DNA of 58,187 bases. Source: Arthrobacter sp. Leaf137 (GTDB lineage: Bacteria; Actinomycetota; Actinomycetes; Actinomycetales; Micrococcaceae). Where the stretch lies: the NCBI RefSeq assembly GCF_001423525.1, contig NZ_LMOI01000006.1:917-59103 (forward strand), read 5' to 3'. Positions within the stretch are counted from its first letter, which is position 1. The number at the start of each line of letters is the position of its first letter. The notes beneath the pieces are model-generated. The model was given only the letters and a program-made list of their open reading frames with translations, did no database searches and was not told the DNA's origin. The position numbers and the translations under genes were made by a program. This document shows positions 1-8,024 of the stretch, piece by piece.

Positions 1-2
1 CC

Positions 3-485
3 CCCTGGCACCACGGCGGCGGCACCACAGCCTCCAACGGCCAAGGACTCTGCGAAGCCTGCAACCACACCAAAGAAAGCCCCGGCTGGAGTTCAACACC
101 CGTCCCAGTACCCTCAACGGCGCCGCTGCCGGACCCCACACGCTTCCCTGACGGACCACCAAGGGTCAGACACGTCACGCGCCACACCGTAAAACTCCGA
201 ACCCCCACCGGCCACACCTACTACTCCACCGCTCCACCACTCCCTGGAACCCTTAGTCCGAAACACTCGACCCACGTCCCACGCCGGGCAGTCCTCCCTG
301 GCGCGGGCACGAAACAACAGCGCCGCCGTCGTCCTACTTTGCCCACGCGCCAGATACTGCATCGCCGGGCACAGCACCGTATGTCATCCTCTTCCGGACC
401 TGAGGCGGCAGCCTCTGCCATGGCCGCAGCCGCACGCGACACCGTGGAGGTGCTCGGCATGGCCGGACCAACGCCTGCCGGGTGA
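3..485 (+). CDS. HNH endonuclease (DUF222 type), C-terminal fragment
   Basis: The frame is open at the left edge, so the start lies outside the window; 160 residues are visible before TGA. The first 35 residues carry WHHGG...ASNGQGLCEACNHTK...GW, the end of an HNH nuclease fold as found at the C terminus of DUF222/13E12-type proteins. The remaining ~125 residues are a Pro/Arg/Thr-rich tail without a recognisable domain, common in this family. The gene converges on the penicillin-binding protein with 30 bases between the stops. These nucleases usually occur in many near-identical copies in Arthrobacter-like genomes, so the window edge may be an assembly break at a repeat. Their biological role is not established. 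Confidence 0.75.
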   Translation, partial: PWHHGGGTTASNGQGLCEACNHTKESPGWSSTPVPVPSTAPLPDPTRFPDGPPRVRHVTRHTVKLRTPTGHTYYSTAPPLPGTLSPKHSTHVPRRAVLPGAGTKQQRRRRPTLPTRQILHRRAQHRMSSSSGPEAAASAMAAAARDTVEVLGMAGPTPAG

Positions 486-515
486 GGGCAGGGTTCAAGC
501 GGCCAGGCCTGCGTT

Positions 516-2699
516 CTACCGCTTGGGAGCGGGGGTGGGTGTCGGACTCGGCCCGATCATTGACTGGGGAGGCCCAGGGAATGGCGCAGCGGGATACAGC
601 GGAACCGCCTTCAGCATGTAGTTTGCCCACTGCGGGCCGGCGATCATGTACCCGTCGAGGCGGGGATAGAACGTTCCGTTGATGGTGACGTTTTGGCCGG
701 CACGTTTCTGCCCCTCAAGTGCGTCCCCGAAAAAGGACGCCGTGGCCAGGCCGCTGGTGTACCCCACAATCCAGGTGGCGCCGTTGTTGTTCGAGGTGCC
801 GGTCTTGGCAGCCGTGGGCCACTTGTCGTGAACCTTCGGCTGGATCCAGAAGCCGGAACCCCTCACCAACACGTCCTGAAGGACGCTGTTGACGCCGCGT
901 GCCACATCCGGCTTCACGGCGTCCCTGCACTCGGTTGTTTGGGCGGGAAGCTTTCCGCCCGTAGCGTCCTTGATGTCCAGAAGGGCGATGGGGTTGCAGT
1001 AGCGGCCGTCGTTGGCGAAGGTGGCGAAGGCGTTGGCCAGGTGGAGGGGCGCCACGCCGGTAGCTCCCAGCAGGTTGCCCAGCTGGTGCATGTTGATGGG
1101 TGTCCCATCCAGGCCGCTGTGCAGGCCCACTGCGTCAACCATCTTTTGGATGCCGCAGAAATCCAGCTGCGCGGCCGACGCGAAGGTGGCCGTATTGATC
1201 GAGTTGTAGAGGCCGTAATTGATGGGCATCTTCCGGTAGAAGCCCTCCTCCGAATTCTGCAGGTCATCGGCCGCACCCAGTTCGGGGTTGTTTTGCGCTG
1301 TGCTGTAGGCGCCCAGCACCTTGCCGCAGGTGGAGCGCCACGGGAACCCGAGCGGATAAACGCGCCGTGAAGCATCAATCTCTGTGGTCAGGGACTTGCC
1401 CTCGTTGAGCCACTCCGCGAAAGTAAATGGCTTCATGGTGGATCCGGTCTGGAAACCACCCGCCCCATTCAGGTCATTCCCCTGCGGATCCCGGGCATCA
1501 ACGTTGAAGTTCAGCTGCGTGTCGAACTTGCCCGGGTCTGGCAGGAACACGGTGTTCTGCGCCATGGCCAGGATCTTGCCCGTTCCCGGTTGTACCGTGA
1601 CCAGGGCTGCACCCCACTTGTCCGGATTGGCGCCCGCTGTGCCATCCACCTGGGCCTGTGCCGCCGCCTGCAGCCTGCTGTCCAAGGTGGTGACGATCGT
1701 AAGACCACCCCGGTACAGCTTGCGCTCGCGCTCGATTTGGTTGGGCCCGAAGGCCGGGTTGTTGAGGATGAGGTGGGAGATGTAGTCGCAGAAGTAGGGG
1801 GCCATGGCGGCATTGGCGCAGCCTTGCCGTTCCGGCGTGATCTTGAGTTCCACCGGCGTGGCTTGTGCTTCGTCATGCTGGGCCTGGGTGATTTTCTTCA
1901 GGCGGAGCATTTCGTCAAGGACCTGGTTGCGGCGGGCCAGCGAGTTCTCTGGGTTGATGGCCGGGTTGTAGAAGGTGGGGCTGTTGACCAGGCCGGCCAA
2001 GAGGGCGGCCTGCGGCAGCGTGAGGTCTTTTGCGGTGGTGCCGAAGAAGTAGCGTGCCGCGGCCTCAACGCCATAGGCATCGCTGTTGAAGAAGACGATG
2101 TTCAGGTACCCCTCAAGGATCTGGTCCTTGCTGTACTTCTTTTCCAGGGCGATGGCCAGCCTCATCTCCCGCAACTTGTCGCCCATGTCTTTCTGGCCGC
2201 TCAGGACCACTTCGTCAGGCCGGTCCTGGGACAGCCGGGCCTCATTGACCACATTGGTGACGTACTGCTGCGTGATCGTGGATGCGCCCTGCTGGTCCCC
2301 TTTCGTCACGTTGGCGATTACCGCCCGGAGGATGCCCTGGGGGTCGATTCCCGCGTGCTCGTAGAACCTGCTGTCCTCAATGGAGATGATGGCGTCCTTG
2401 ATGTACGGCGACATCTGGTCCAGTGGAATCCGCACACGGTTCTCGGCGTAGAACGTCGCGATCGGCTGGCCGTCGGAGGTGAGTACCCTGGTGGATTGCG
2501 ACGGCGGCTGGACCGTCAGCTCTTTGGGCAGGCCCTCGAAGAAGCCGATCGAATTGCTTACTCCGATCCCGGCTGCCGCAACTGCCGGGACAACCAGGCT
2601 GGCCACCAGCACGCCACACATTGCACTGGCTGCGAGGAACCCCACGAACCGTCCCAGGGCGGCGCCGAAACCGCTTCTGCGCTTCTTCTTCTTCGCCAT
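516..2699 (-). CDS. Class A penicillin-binding protein (transglycosylase/transpeptidase)
   Basis: Bifunctional peptidoglycan synthase of 727 residues that polymerises lipid II and cross-links stem peptides at the outer face of the membrane. A short Lys/Arg-rich cytoplasmic start (MAKKKKRR) is followed by one membrane anchor at about residues 14-45. The GT51 domain shows EDSRFYEHAGID near residue 110 and STITQQ near 140. The transpeptidase domain has the SxxK motif GSTMKPF near 425, SIN near 505 and KTGTS near 630. The C terminus ends in a Pro-rich tail. Length and motif order fit PonA-like class A enzymes. It is transcribed away from the PadR gene, and the PadR operator lies about 100 bases upstream of its start, so co-regulation is possible but unproven. 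Confidence 0.95.
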   Translation of the reverse strand: MAKKKKRRSGFGAALGRFVGFLAASAMCGVLVASLVVPAVAAAGIGVSNSIGFFEGLPKELTVQPPSQSTRVLTSDGQPIATFYAENRVRIPLDQMSPYIKDAIISIEDSRFYEHAGIDPQGILRAVIANVTKGDQQGASTITQQYVTNVVNEARLSQDRPDEVVLSGQKDMGDKLREMRLAIALEKKYSKDQILEGYLNIVFFNSDAYGVEAAARYFFGTTAKDLTLPQAALLAGLVNSPTFYNPAINPENSLARRNQVLDEMLRLKKITQAQHDEAQATPVELKITPERQGCANAAMAPYFCDYISHLILNNPAFGPNQIERERKLYRGGLTIVTTLDSRLQAAAQAQVDGTAGANPDKWGAALVTVQPGTGKILAMAQNTVFLPDPGKFDTQLNFNVDARDPQGNDLNGAGGFQTGSTMKPFTFAEWLNEGKSLTTEIDASRRVYPLGFPWRSTCGKVLGAYSTAQNNPELGAADDLQNSEEGFYRKMPINYGLYNSINTATFASAAQLDFCGIQKMVDAVGLHSGLDGTPINMHQLGNLLGATGVAPLHLANAFATFANDGRYCNPIALLDIKDATGGKLPAQTTECRDAVKPDVARGVNSVLQDVLVRGSGFWIQPKVHDKWPTAAKTGTSNNNGATWIVGYTSGLATASFFGDALEGQKRAGQNVTINGTFYPRLDGYMIAGPQWANYMLKAVPLYPAAPFPGPPQSMIGPSPTPTPAPKR

Positions 2700-2799
2700 C
2701 TGTCAGCCCTCAAGCTTGGAGGTGCGTCCAGCCTACGCCGCTCGGATGGGCTGATCTAGAACTTCGAAGGTCAGGATACGATCACAAAAAACACTTGTC

Positions 2800-2835
2800 C
2801 GGCGATACTTAACGACATATCGTTAAGTATCGCCG
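2800..2835. promoter_or_regulatory. PadR-type operator, perfect 16-4-16 palindrome
   Basis: The arm CGGCGATACTTAACGA is followed by CATA and then its exact reverse complement. It lies 43 bases before the preferred ATG of the PadR-family gene and about 100 bases before the divergent penicillin-binding protein gene. The AT-rich core with TTAACGA/TCGTTAA is typical of PadR dyads. Such a long perfect palindrome in a divergent promoter is best read as the autoregulatory operator. As RNA it would also form a stable hairpin. Confidence 0.75.
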
Positions 2836-2878
2836 AAGAGATCGGCGTAAATATGAGAATCGAAGGGTGGATGCCATC

Positions 2879-3508
2879 ATGAGAGGCATTTCTGACGAAA
2901 AATTCCCCGGTCCAGAGTTCGCAAAGGGCCGGTTTGAACGAGGCAGGGGACGCCGGGGACCGCATGGTCACCGCGGCGGGGGCGGGTTCGGCCCAGGTTT
3001 TGGTCCCGGGTTCGGTCCTGGTTTCGGGGCTGGCTTTGGCCCGGGTTTCGGTCCGGGATTCGGGCGTGGGGGGCGGCGGGCAAGCCGTGGCGACGTTCGC
3101 GCCGCCATCCTCTCGCTCCTGGCAGAGTCACCGTCGAATGGTTACGGGCTGATCAAGACCATCGCTGAAAAGACCGAGGGAGCCTGGCGACCAAGCCCGG
3201 GCTCCATCTACCCCACACTCCAGCAACTGGTGGACGAGGGGCTGATCGAGGCCATGAGTGAAGGCCGTGGCACCGAGTTCTCACTCACCGAGGCCGGCCG
3301 GGAGTACGTGGCCGGGCACGCGGAGGAGATGGACAGTGCATGGAGCGCCGTCCCGGAAGGATCGGACCGCGAGTTCCACCACAGCATCGGCAAGCTGATG
3401 GGCGTTATCCATCAGTTCCGCAGCGGTGTCACGGAGGAACAACGGACCGCAGCCATCGAGAAGCTGGACGAAACCCGGCGGGCGCTCTACAAGATCCTGG
3501 CGGACTAG
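2879..3508 (+). CDS. PadR-family transcriptional regulator with Gly-Phe-rich N-terminal tail
   Basis: A 209-residue repressor-type regulator. The winged helix covers about residues 70-150: RGDVRAAILSLLAE, SNGYGLIKTIAEKT, GSIYPTLQQLVDEGLI and FSLTEAGREY are classic PadR signatures. The first ~65 residues are unusual: after a basic RGRGRRGPHGHRGGGG stretch come about eight tandem GF(G/P) units. A helical C terminus (residues ~150-209) would form the dimer interface. ATG at 2879 is preferred because GAAGGG lies eight bases upstream; an in-frame GTG at 2867 would add four residues. No transporter follows it, so the only visible targets are itself and the divergent penicillin-binding protein. Confidence 0.85.
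   Translation: MRGISDEKFPGPEFAKGRFERGRGRRGPHGHRGGGGFGPGFGPGFGPGFGAGFGPGFGPGFGRGGRRASRGDVRAAILSLLAESPSNGYGLIKTIAEKTEGAWRPSPGSIYPTLQQLVDEGLIEAMSEGRGTEFSLTEAGREYVAGHAEEMDSAWSAVPEGSDREFHHSIGKLMGVIHQFRSGVTEEQRTAAIEKLDETRRALYKILAD
2984..3066 (+). repeat. In-frame GPGF-coding tandem repeat inside the PadR gene
   Basis: About seven degenerate 12-base units of the type GGTTTCGGTCCG encode Gly-Phe-Gly-Pro repeats. The unit count could vary between strains by slippage without breaking the frame. The repeat is disordered in character and precedes the DNA-binding domain. Confidence 0.7.
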
Positions 3509-3537
3509 TGGCGGGGCTGCCGGAGCACGGGCGGCCG

Positions 3538-4911
3538 TCAGGCGAAAGTATCTTCCTTTGCCTGGCGGTCCGAGCCCGGGGTGTCTGAATCCTGGCGGTC
3601 TGAACCCTCGGCGGCCTGGTGGCCTGCGGATTGTCCGCCGGCCGGAATGTGGCCGAATACTGCCCGCAACGGGTTGAACCCGGCGCCCACCTCGTTGAAT
3701 GCGTAGGCGCTCTCGGCGTGCTCGGACAGGTCCACGCCGGCCGTCTCGGCCTCGTGGCTGACCCGGAAGCCGATGGTCTTGTTGATGGCACGGCCGATCA
3801 CAAGGGTGCCCAGCCCTGAGACCAGCAGCGTGATGAATACTGCCGCCGTCTGGGCAATGAGCTGCTGCACGCCGCCGCCGTAGAAAAGACCCCCGCCCTG
3901 GCCGTCTGCCGGCAGGGCAATAAACCCGAGCGCCAAGGTGCCGATGAGTCCGGCGCCGAGGTGGACGCCCACAACGTCCAGCGAGTCATCGAGCCCGAAG
4001 CGGTACTTGAGGTCAACGAAGATGGCGCACGCAGCACCTGCCACCAGGCCCAGGCCGATTGCGGCCACCGGGCTGATGTTGGCGCAGGAAGGCGTGATCG
4101 CCACGAGGCCGGCCACCACGCCGGAGGCGGCCCCCAGGGACGTGGGGTGGCCGTGGCGGATCTTCTCTGTCACCAGCCAGCTGAGCATGGCTGCGGCAGG
4201 TGTTACCAGGGTGTTGATCCAGATAAGGCCGGCCTGTTCGGCGCTGCTCGCCGCACCGCCGTTGAATCCGAACCAGCCAAACCACAGCAGGGCCGCACCA
4301 AGCATGATGAAAGGGAGGTTGTGCGGGCGGTGGTTGGGGTCCTTGGCGAAGCCGTGGCGCTGGCCCACGATGACGGCGAGCACCAGCGCGGCCGTGCCGG
4401 AGCTGATTTCCACCACGGCGCCACCCGCGAAGTCGATGACCTGGCCGAAGATGGCCGTCACTGCACCGCCTGCGCTCATCAGTCCGCCGCCCCAGATCAT
4501 GTAGGCGAGGGGGCAGTAGATCAGGGTGATCCATACCGGCACGAACACGGCCCAGGCGCTGAACTTGGCGCGGTCTGCGATAGCGCCGCTGATCAGGGCC
4601 ACGGTGATGATGGCGAAGGTTGCGCTGTAGCCGGCTTTAATCAGGTCAGGGGAGCCCATCAGGTTCTGCAGCCCGAAATTGGTGAACGGGTTGCCGAAGA
4701 TGCCCAGGAACCCGTCGCCGGTGGTCATTGAGTAGCCCCACAGAACCCAGACAACGCCGACGATGCCCGCGGAGATGAAGCTCATCATGATCATGTTCAG
4801 CGCGGCCTTGGCGCGGGTCATGCCGCCGTAGAAGAGACCGAGCCCGGGGGTCATCAGCAATACCATCGCTGCCGAGATAAGCAGCCAGACGTGTTGGGCA
4901 GAGATCTCCAC
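3538..4911 (-). CDS. amt: Ammonium transporter (Amt/MEP family)
   Basis: Integral membrane ammonium channel of 457 residues, consistent with eleven membrane segments. It starts outside with an AQHVWLLISAAMVLLMTPGLGLFYGG-type first segment. DFAGGAVVEISSG, WFGWFGFNGG and the VHLGAGLIGTLALG region, which carries a pore histidine, are Amt hallmarks. The C-terminal cytoplasmic tail is about 70 residues and ends in an acidic, charged extension. GTG at 4911 is chosen because AAGGGA precedes it and the protein then begins directly before the first membrane helix; an upstream ATG at 4998 would add 29 hydrophilic residues. No glnK follows. The promoter region carries GlnR-like repeats, which fits nitrogen-limitation control. 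Confidence 0.93.
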   Translation of the reverse strand: MEISAQHVWLLISAAMVLLMTPGLGLFYGGMTRAKAALNMIMMSFISAGIVGVVWVLWGYSMTTGDGFLGIFGNPFTNFGLQNLMGSPDLIKAGYSATFAIITVALISGAIADRAKFSAWAVFVPVWITLIYCPLAYMIWGGGLMSAGGAVTAIFGQVIDFAGGAVVEISSGTAALVLAVIVGQRHGFAKDPNHRPHNLPFIMLGAALLWFGWFGFNGGAASSAEQAGLIWINTLVTPAAAMLSWLVTEKIRHGHPTSLGAASGVVAGLVAITPSCANISPVAAIGLGLVAGAACAIFVDLKYRFGLDDSLDVVGVHLGAGLIGTLALGFIALPADGQGGGLFYGGGVQQLIAQTAAVFITLLVSGLGTLVIGRAINKTIGFRVSHEAETAGVDLSEHAESAYAFNEVGAGFNPLRAVFGHIPAGGQSAGHQAAEGSDRQDSDTPGSDRQAKEDTFA

Positions 4912-5013
4912 CGGTGGTCCCTTCGCATGAGATTCAACGGGGCGATGTGCCACCCCGGCTTTTCCCCCGGGGTCTATTTTTCGGTGCCTGTGTTTCAACC
5001 GATGCTGCGGAAA

Positions 5014-5029
5014 GTTGCCATTGCGTTAC
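5014..5029 (-). promoter_or_regulatory. GlnR-like box upstream of amt (GTAAC-n6-GCAAC)
   Basis: Read on the minus strand, the sequence is GTAAC, six bases, GCAAC, which matches the actinobacterial GlnR pattern GTNAC-n6-GNAAC exactly. It lies about 100 bases upstream of the amt start. The regulator gene is not in this window. Confidence 0.45.
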
Positions 5030-5044
5030 GCAAAACGCGTCTGC

Positions 5045-5082
5045 GTGAAGTTCGCGTGTCGGCAATGTTTCGGTCATGTAAA
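5045..5082 (-). promoter_or_regulatory. Second GlnR-like array: four pentamers at 11-base spacing
   Basis: On the minus strand, TTTAC, GAAAC, GACAC and TTCAC follow one another, each separated by exactly six bases. This is the a1-b1-a2-b2 geometry of GlnR sites (GTNAC-n6-GAAAC repeated), with imperfect first and third units. It is 134-171 bases upstream of the amt GTG. The rest of the 351-base gap from 4912 to 5262 holds no convincing ORF. Confidence 0.4.
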
Positions 5083-5262
5083 CGCACTCCCACCGGCACG
5101 GCCCAGCCAGCCGTCGCCTGGCCTGCCGGGCCCGCAGCCAAAGGTAACGCAGGGGAATCCCAAGGTGAGCTCCCGCCGTCGTGCCTCCAGAGGCCAAGGT
5201 TTCCTGCCCGTGAACGGCAACTCACCGCCGTGGGACGCTTCTGCGTGCCGTAGCGTGGCACC

Positions 5263-6084
5263 ATGCCGCCGCTGACGAACCTTGGAACGGGCATGGCTGC
5301 GTTCACCGTCACCCCTGCTCCCGGCGTCGAGCTGAAGTGCTATGACCCGGGTGGCGACGGGCCTGCCGTGGTGATGCTGCACGGCCTGGCGGGGAGCGCC
5401 CGCGAATTCTTCCCGACGGCGGCCGCCCTCCCCGAGTACCGTGCCATTCCCGTGGATCTCCGCGGCCATGGGGGCAGCACCCGCGTCCCTCCCGGCGTTG
5501 CGCGGTCGGATTATGTTTCGGATGTTGTCAGCGTCATCGAGCACGTTGGTGGACCGGTGGTTTTGGTTGGCCAGTCAATGGGGGCGCACACGGCCATGCT
5601 CGTCGCGGCGGAGCGTCCCGACCTGGTGGGAGGCCTGGTCCTCCTGGAGTGCGGCGCGGCCGGCGGAGACCCGGACGGTCACCGGGCCATTGGGGAGTAC
5701 TTCAGGTCCTGGCCGACGCCGTTCAGCAGCCGGGGAGCGGCGCGCAGCTTCCTGGGGGATGGCCCGTTGGCCCGTGCCTGGGCCGAAGACCTCGAGGAAC
5801 GGTCGGACGGCTTCTGGCCGAGGTTCGATCCGGAAATCATGGAGGAAGCGGCGGCCGGGCTGGCCGCGTCCCGCTGGAAGGAATGGCATGCAGTCCAGGC
5901 GCCGGCTTTGGTGGTCTACGGCGGCCGGGGGATGTTCACCCCGGACGCCAAGGACGCTTTCGTGCAGCAGGGTCACCGGGTTTCCCGGGTTGACCTGCCC
6001 GAAGCGTCGCATGACGCCCATCTGGATGCCTTCGACGACTGGGTGCGTGCCCTCCGCGGTTTCCTGGACCGCGAAGGGCTTTGA
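5263..6084 (+). CDS. Alpha/beta-fold hydrolase
   Basis: A 273-residue cytoplasmic hydrolase of unknown substrate. VVMLHGLAGSARE carries the oxyanion-hole HG motif, IPVDLRGHGGS follows strand 4, and VLVGQSMGAHTA is the nucleophile elbow with Ser near residue 106. The likely acid is an Asp near 220 (VVYGGRGMFTPDA) and the His is in EASHDAH near 250. The ATG at 5263 has no clear ribosome site; an in-frame ATG at 5293, preceded by GGAACGG, is an alternative that removes ten residues. It converges on the downstream nitrilase gene with 17 bases between the stops. The specific activity (esterase, lactonase, haloperoxidase) cannot be told from sequence. Confidence 0.85.
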   Translation: MPPLTNLGTGMAAFTVTPAPGVELKCYDPGGDGPAVVMLHGLAGSAREFFPTAAALPEYRAIPVDLRGHGGSTRVPPGVARSDYVSDVVSVIEHVGGPVVLVGQSMGAHTAMLVAAERPDLVGGLVLLECGAAGGDPDGHRAIGEYFRSWPTPFSSRGAARSFLGDGPLARAWAEDLEERSDGFWPRFDPEIMEEAAAGLAASRWKEWHAVQAPALVVYGGRGMFTPDAKDAFVQQGHRVSRVDLPEASHDAHLDAFDDWVRALRGFLDREGL

Positions 6085-6101
6085 CGGGGACGGGCCTGCC
6101 C

Positions 6102-6896
6102 CTAGAACTGGCGGGCGTTGGCCAGTACGGGCAGCTTCGTGCGTACATCCTCAACGACGGCGGCATCGACGTCCACGACGGCGAGTTCCGGCTTTCCGCC
6201 CAACGTGACCAGGGCACTGCCCAGCGGGGAGATGACGGCACTGTGGCCGATCCCGGTGGGGGCGCTGCCGGCGGGCCCGGCACCGATGGTTTCGGGGTCG
6301 CCCTGGCCGCAGGCCACCACGAACGTGGTGCTGTCCAGCGCCCTGGCGCGCACCAGGAGGTCCCACTGCTCTGCTTTACCTTCGCCGGCACCCCAGGACG
6401 CGCAGACGATGTTCACCTGCGCCCCGGAGCGGGCATTGGCCGTGAAGAGTGCCGGGAAACGGACGTCGTAGCAGGTGGCCAGGCCGAAGACCGTCCCGTT
6501 GAGCTCAAACGTCACTGGGCTCTGGCCGGCGTCGACCGTCTTGGACTCGGTGAAACCGAACGCATCAAACAGGTGCACCTTGTCGTAGGAGGTGTCCAGG
6601 CCGGGGCCGGTGACCAGGAGGGTGTTGCGGACGCGGCCGTCCTTCCCCGGCGTGAACATCCCGGCCACGATCGCAATGTCCAGTTCAGTGGCGATGGCGC
6701 GGACCTTGTCCGCCCACGGCCCGTCCAGCGGCTCGGCGATATCGGTCAGCGAATGTCCGAAGGCACGCATGGCGGCTTCGGGAAAAACCACCAAGTCCGC
6801 GCCGGCCGCCTTGGCCTGCGTGGCGTAGTCCCGGATGAGCTCCAGGTTGGCTGCCGTATCGGCGCCGCTGATGATTTGGGCGACTGCGAGACGCAT
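6102..6896 (-). CDS. Carbon-nitrogen hydrolase (nitrilase superfamily amidase)
   Basis: A 264-residue amidohydrolase of the nitrilase superfamily. The Glu-Lys-Cys triad is visible in order: VVFPEAAM near residue 40, YDKVHLFD near 108 and ATCYDVRFP near 144. The sequence resembles omega-amidase/Nit2-like and deaminated-glutathione amidase groups, so the substrate may be a small amide, but this is not settled. The start at MRLAVAQI is chosen because GGAG lies seven bases upstream; ten further residues upstream lack any family similarity. The neighbouring DUF2630 gene lies just upstream on the same strand, 48 bases away, so the two may be co-transcribed. Confidence 0.88.
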   Translation of the reverse strand: MRLAVAQIISGADTAANLELIRDYATQAKAAGADLVVFPEAAMRAFGHSLTDIAEPLDGPWADKVRAIATELDIAIVAGMFTPGKDGRVRNTLLVTGPGLDTSYDKVHLFDAFGFTESKTVDAGQSPVTFELNGTVFGLATCYDVRFPALFTANARSGAQVNIVCASWGAGEGKAEQWDLLVRARALDSTTFVVACGQGDPETIGAGPAGSAPTGIGHSAVISPLGSALVTLGGKPELAVVDVDAAVVEDVRTKLPVLANARQF

Positions 6897-6944
6897 CGAT
6901 GAACTCCGATCTGTTGTATCCATCATGCACGCCCTGGCCCCGGG

Positions 6945-7181
6945 CTACTGCTTGTAACCCTCCACCTCGCTGACGGGACGGGTCTCGGCTTCATCCGGGT
7001 TCTCGCCGGAGTCCTTTTTCGCGCGGCGCTGCCGCAGCAGGTCCCAGCACTGGTCCAGGCTGATCTCCACCTGGCGCAGCCTGGCGTGGTCCGGTGCCTG
7101 GCCGTCCCCTGGCCCCTCCCGAAGTGAATGCTCCTCGTCCACGAGGGCCTGGATACGCGTCAGGATGTCTTCGTCGTTCAT
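6945..7181 (-). CDS. DUF2630 family small protein
   Basis: A 78-residue soluble, highly charged protein with the DUF2630 signature: DILTRIQALVDEEHSLR, then RLRQVEISLDQCWDLLRQRRAK. It is likely a short helical hairpin. The C-terminal 20 residues are acidic and variable. The start is fixed by GGGGAAAG just upstream and by the family's usual N terminus (MNDEDI...); a longer open frame upstream has no family similarity. The family is widespread in high-GC actinobacteria and its function is unknown. Confidence 0.8.
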   Translation of the reverse strand: MNDEDILTRIQALVDEEHSLREGPGDGQAPDHARLRQVEISLDQCWDLLRQRRAKKDSGENPDEAETRPVSEVEGYKQ

Positions 7182-7265
7182 GCTTTCCCCTTCGTCCGGA
7201 CCGGTCTCCTCAGCGTACGGAGTCTGTGCAGATGCCACCAGCCCCCGGGCGGTACCATCAAGGTC

Positions 7266-7664
7266 ATGCCCGATGTGCTCGATATGGCAGGACCAATCCT
7301 GGAAATGCTGACGTGGATGTGCCTGCCCGTTGGCTTGCTGCTGCTGTTTTACGTGGGCTTCCAGCGCCGCTTCGTGCACCCCTGGGACGTGGCCGAGGCC
7401 GTGGTGTACTCGGACAAAACCGGCGTGGGATTCAGGTGGCTGGACCGTAAGCACCAGGTGCACAATGCCCCCATGTCGCCCCATGACATCAGGGACCTGG
7501 AAGTGGGCGGGACCCTGCCCATCTACTACCATCCCAAGCGCCCCACGCAGTGGCAGATCACTCCGCCTGAGGAAGCCGGGAAGACAGCCTCGGTGCTGGG
7601 GCGGGTGCTGACGGCCATTGGTTCCGTGGCGCTGCTGGCAGGCTTCGTCCTCCCCATGTTCTAG
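7266..7664 (+). CDS. Small membrane protein, DUF3592-like
   Basis: A 132-residue protein with one membrane helix near residues 10-30 (MLTWMCLPVGLLLLFYVGF) and a second at the C terminus (residues ~112-131). The ~80-residue loop between them contains GVGFRWLDRKHQVHNAP and GGTLPIYYHPKRPTQW, a small beta-rich extracytoplasmic or cytoplasmic domain resembling DUF3592 proteins. The ATG at 7266 places the first helix at the N terminus. It diverges from the DUF2630 gene across 84 bases. No function can be assigned. Confidence 0.7.
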   Translation: MPDVLDMAGPILEMLTWMCLPVGLLLLFYVGFQRRFVHPWDVAEAVVYSDKTGVGFRWLDRKHQVHNAPMSPHDIRDLEVGGTLPIYYHPKRPTQWQITPPEEAGKTASVLGRVLTAIGSVALLAGFVLPMF

Positions 7665-7680
7665 CCGGCGGCATCCGGCA

Positions 7681-8019
7681 CTACCCGGCGAGCACCACGC
7701 CGATCCCCAGGACTCCCAGGGCGATGCCCGTGAAAGCCGTCCAGATCACCGCCGTGATGTCTGCGTCGACGTGTTCGCGGGAGACGCCGTGCGACTTGGC
7801 GCCGTAGCGCCTGCGCTGCGTGAGGTAGATGGCCAGGGCAGCCCCGGCGGACACCGCGAACAGCAGCAGGATGGAAAGCCCGTGGTGCGGCAGCCAACGC
7901 AGGAAAAGCGCGCTCGCCGTCACCAGGGCCAGCATGGTGCGGCCCCAGGCCAGCGAGGTGCGCTCCGGCTGCAGGCCCGGATCTCCGTGGGTATCTCCCG
8001 CTGGAACGGACGGTGCCAC
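7681..8019 (-). CDS. DUF202 membrane protein (second of a pair)
   Basis: A 112-residue membrane protein with three predicted helices. LQPERTSLAWGRTMLALVT near residue 16 is the DUF202/YidH signature (ERTxLAWxRT). It lies five bases after the other DUF202 gene and is surely co-transcribed with it. DUF202 is also the membrane domain of eukaryotic VTC polyphosphate polymerase complexes, where it forms the translocation channel; bacterial members are uncharacterised. The pair probably forms a heteromeric membrane complex (inference). Confidence 0.82.
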   Translation of the reverse strand: MAPSVPAGDTHGDPGLQPERTSLAWGRTMLALVTASALFLRWLPHHGLSILLLFAVSAGAALAIYLTQRRRYGAKSHGVSREHVDADITAVIWTAFTGIALGVLGIGVVLAG

Positions 8020-8024
8020 AGGAG

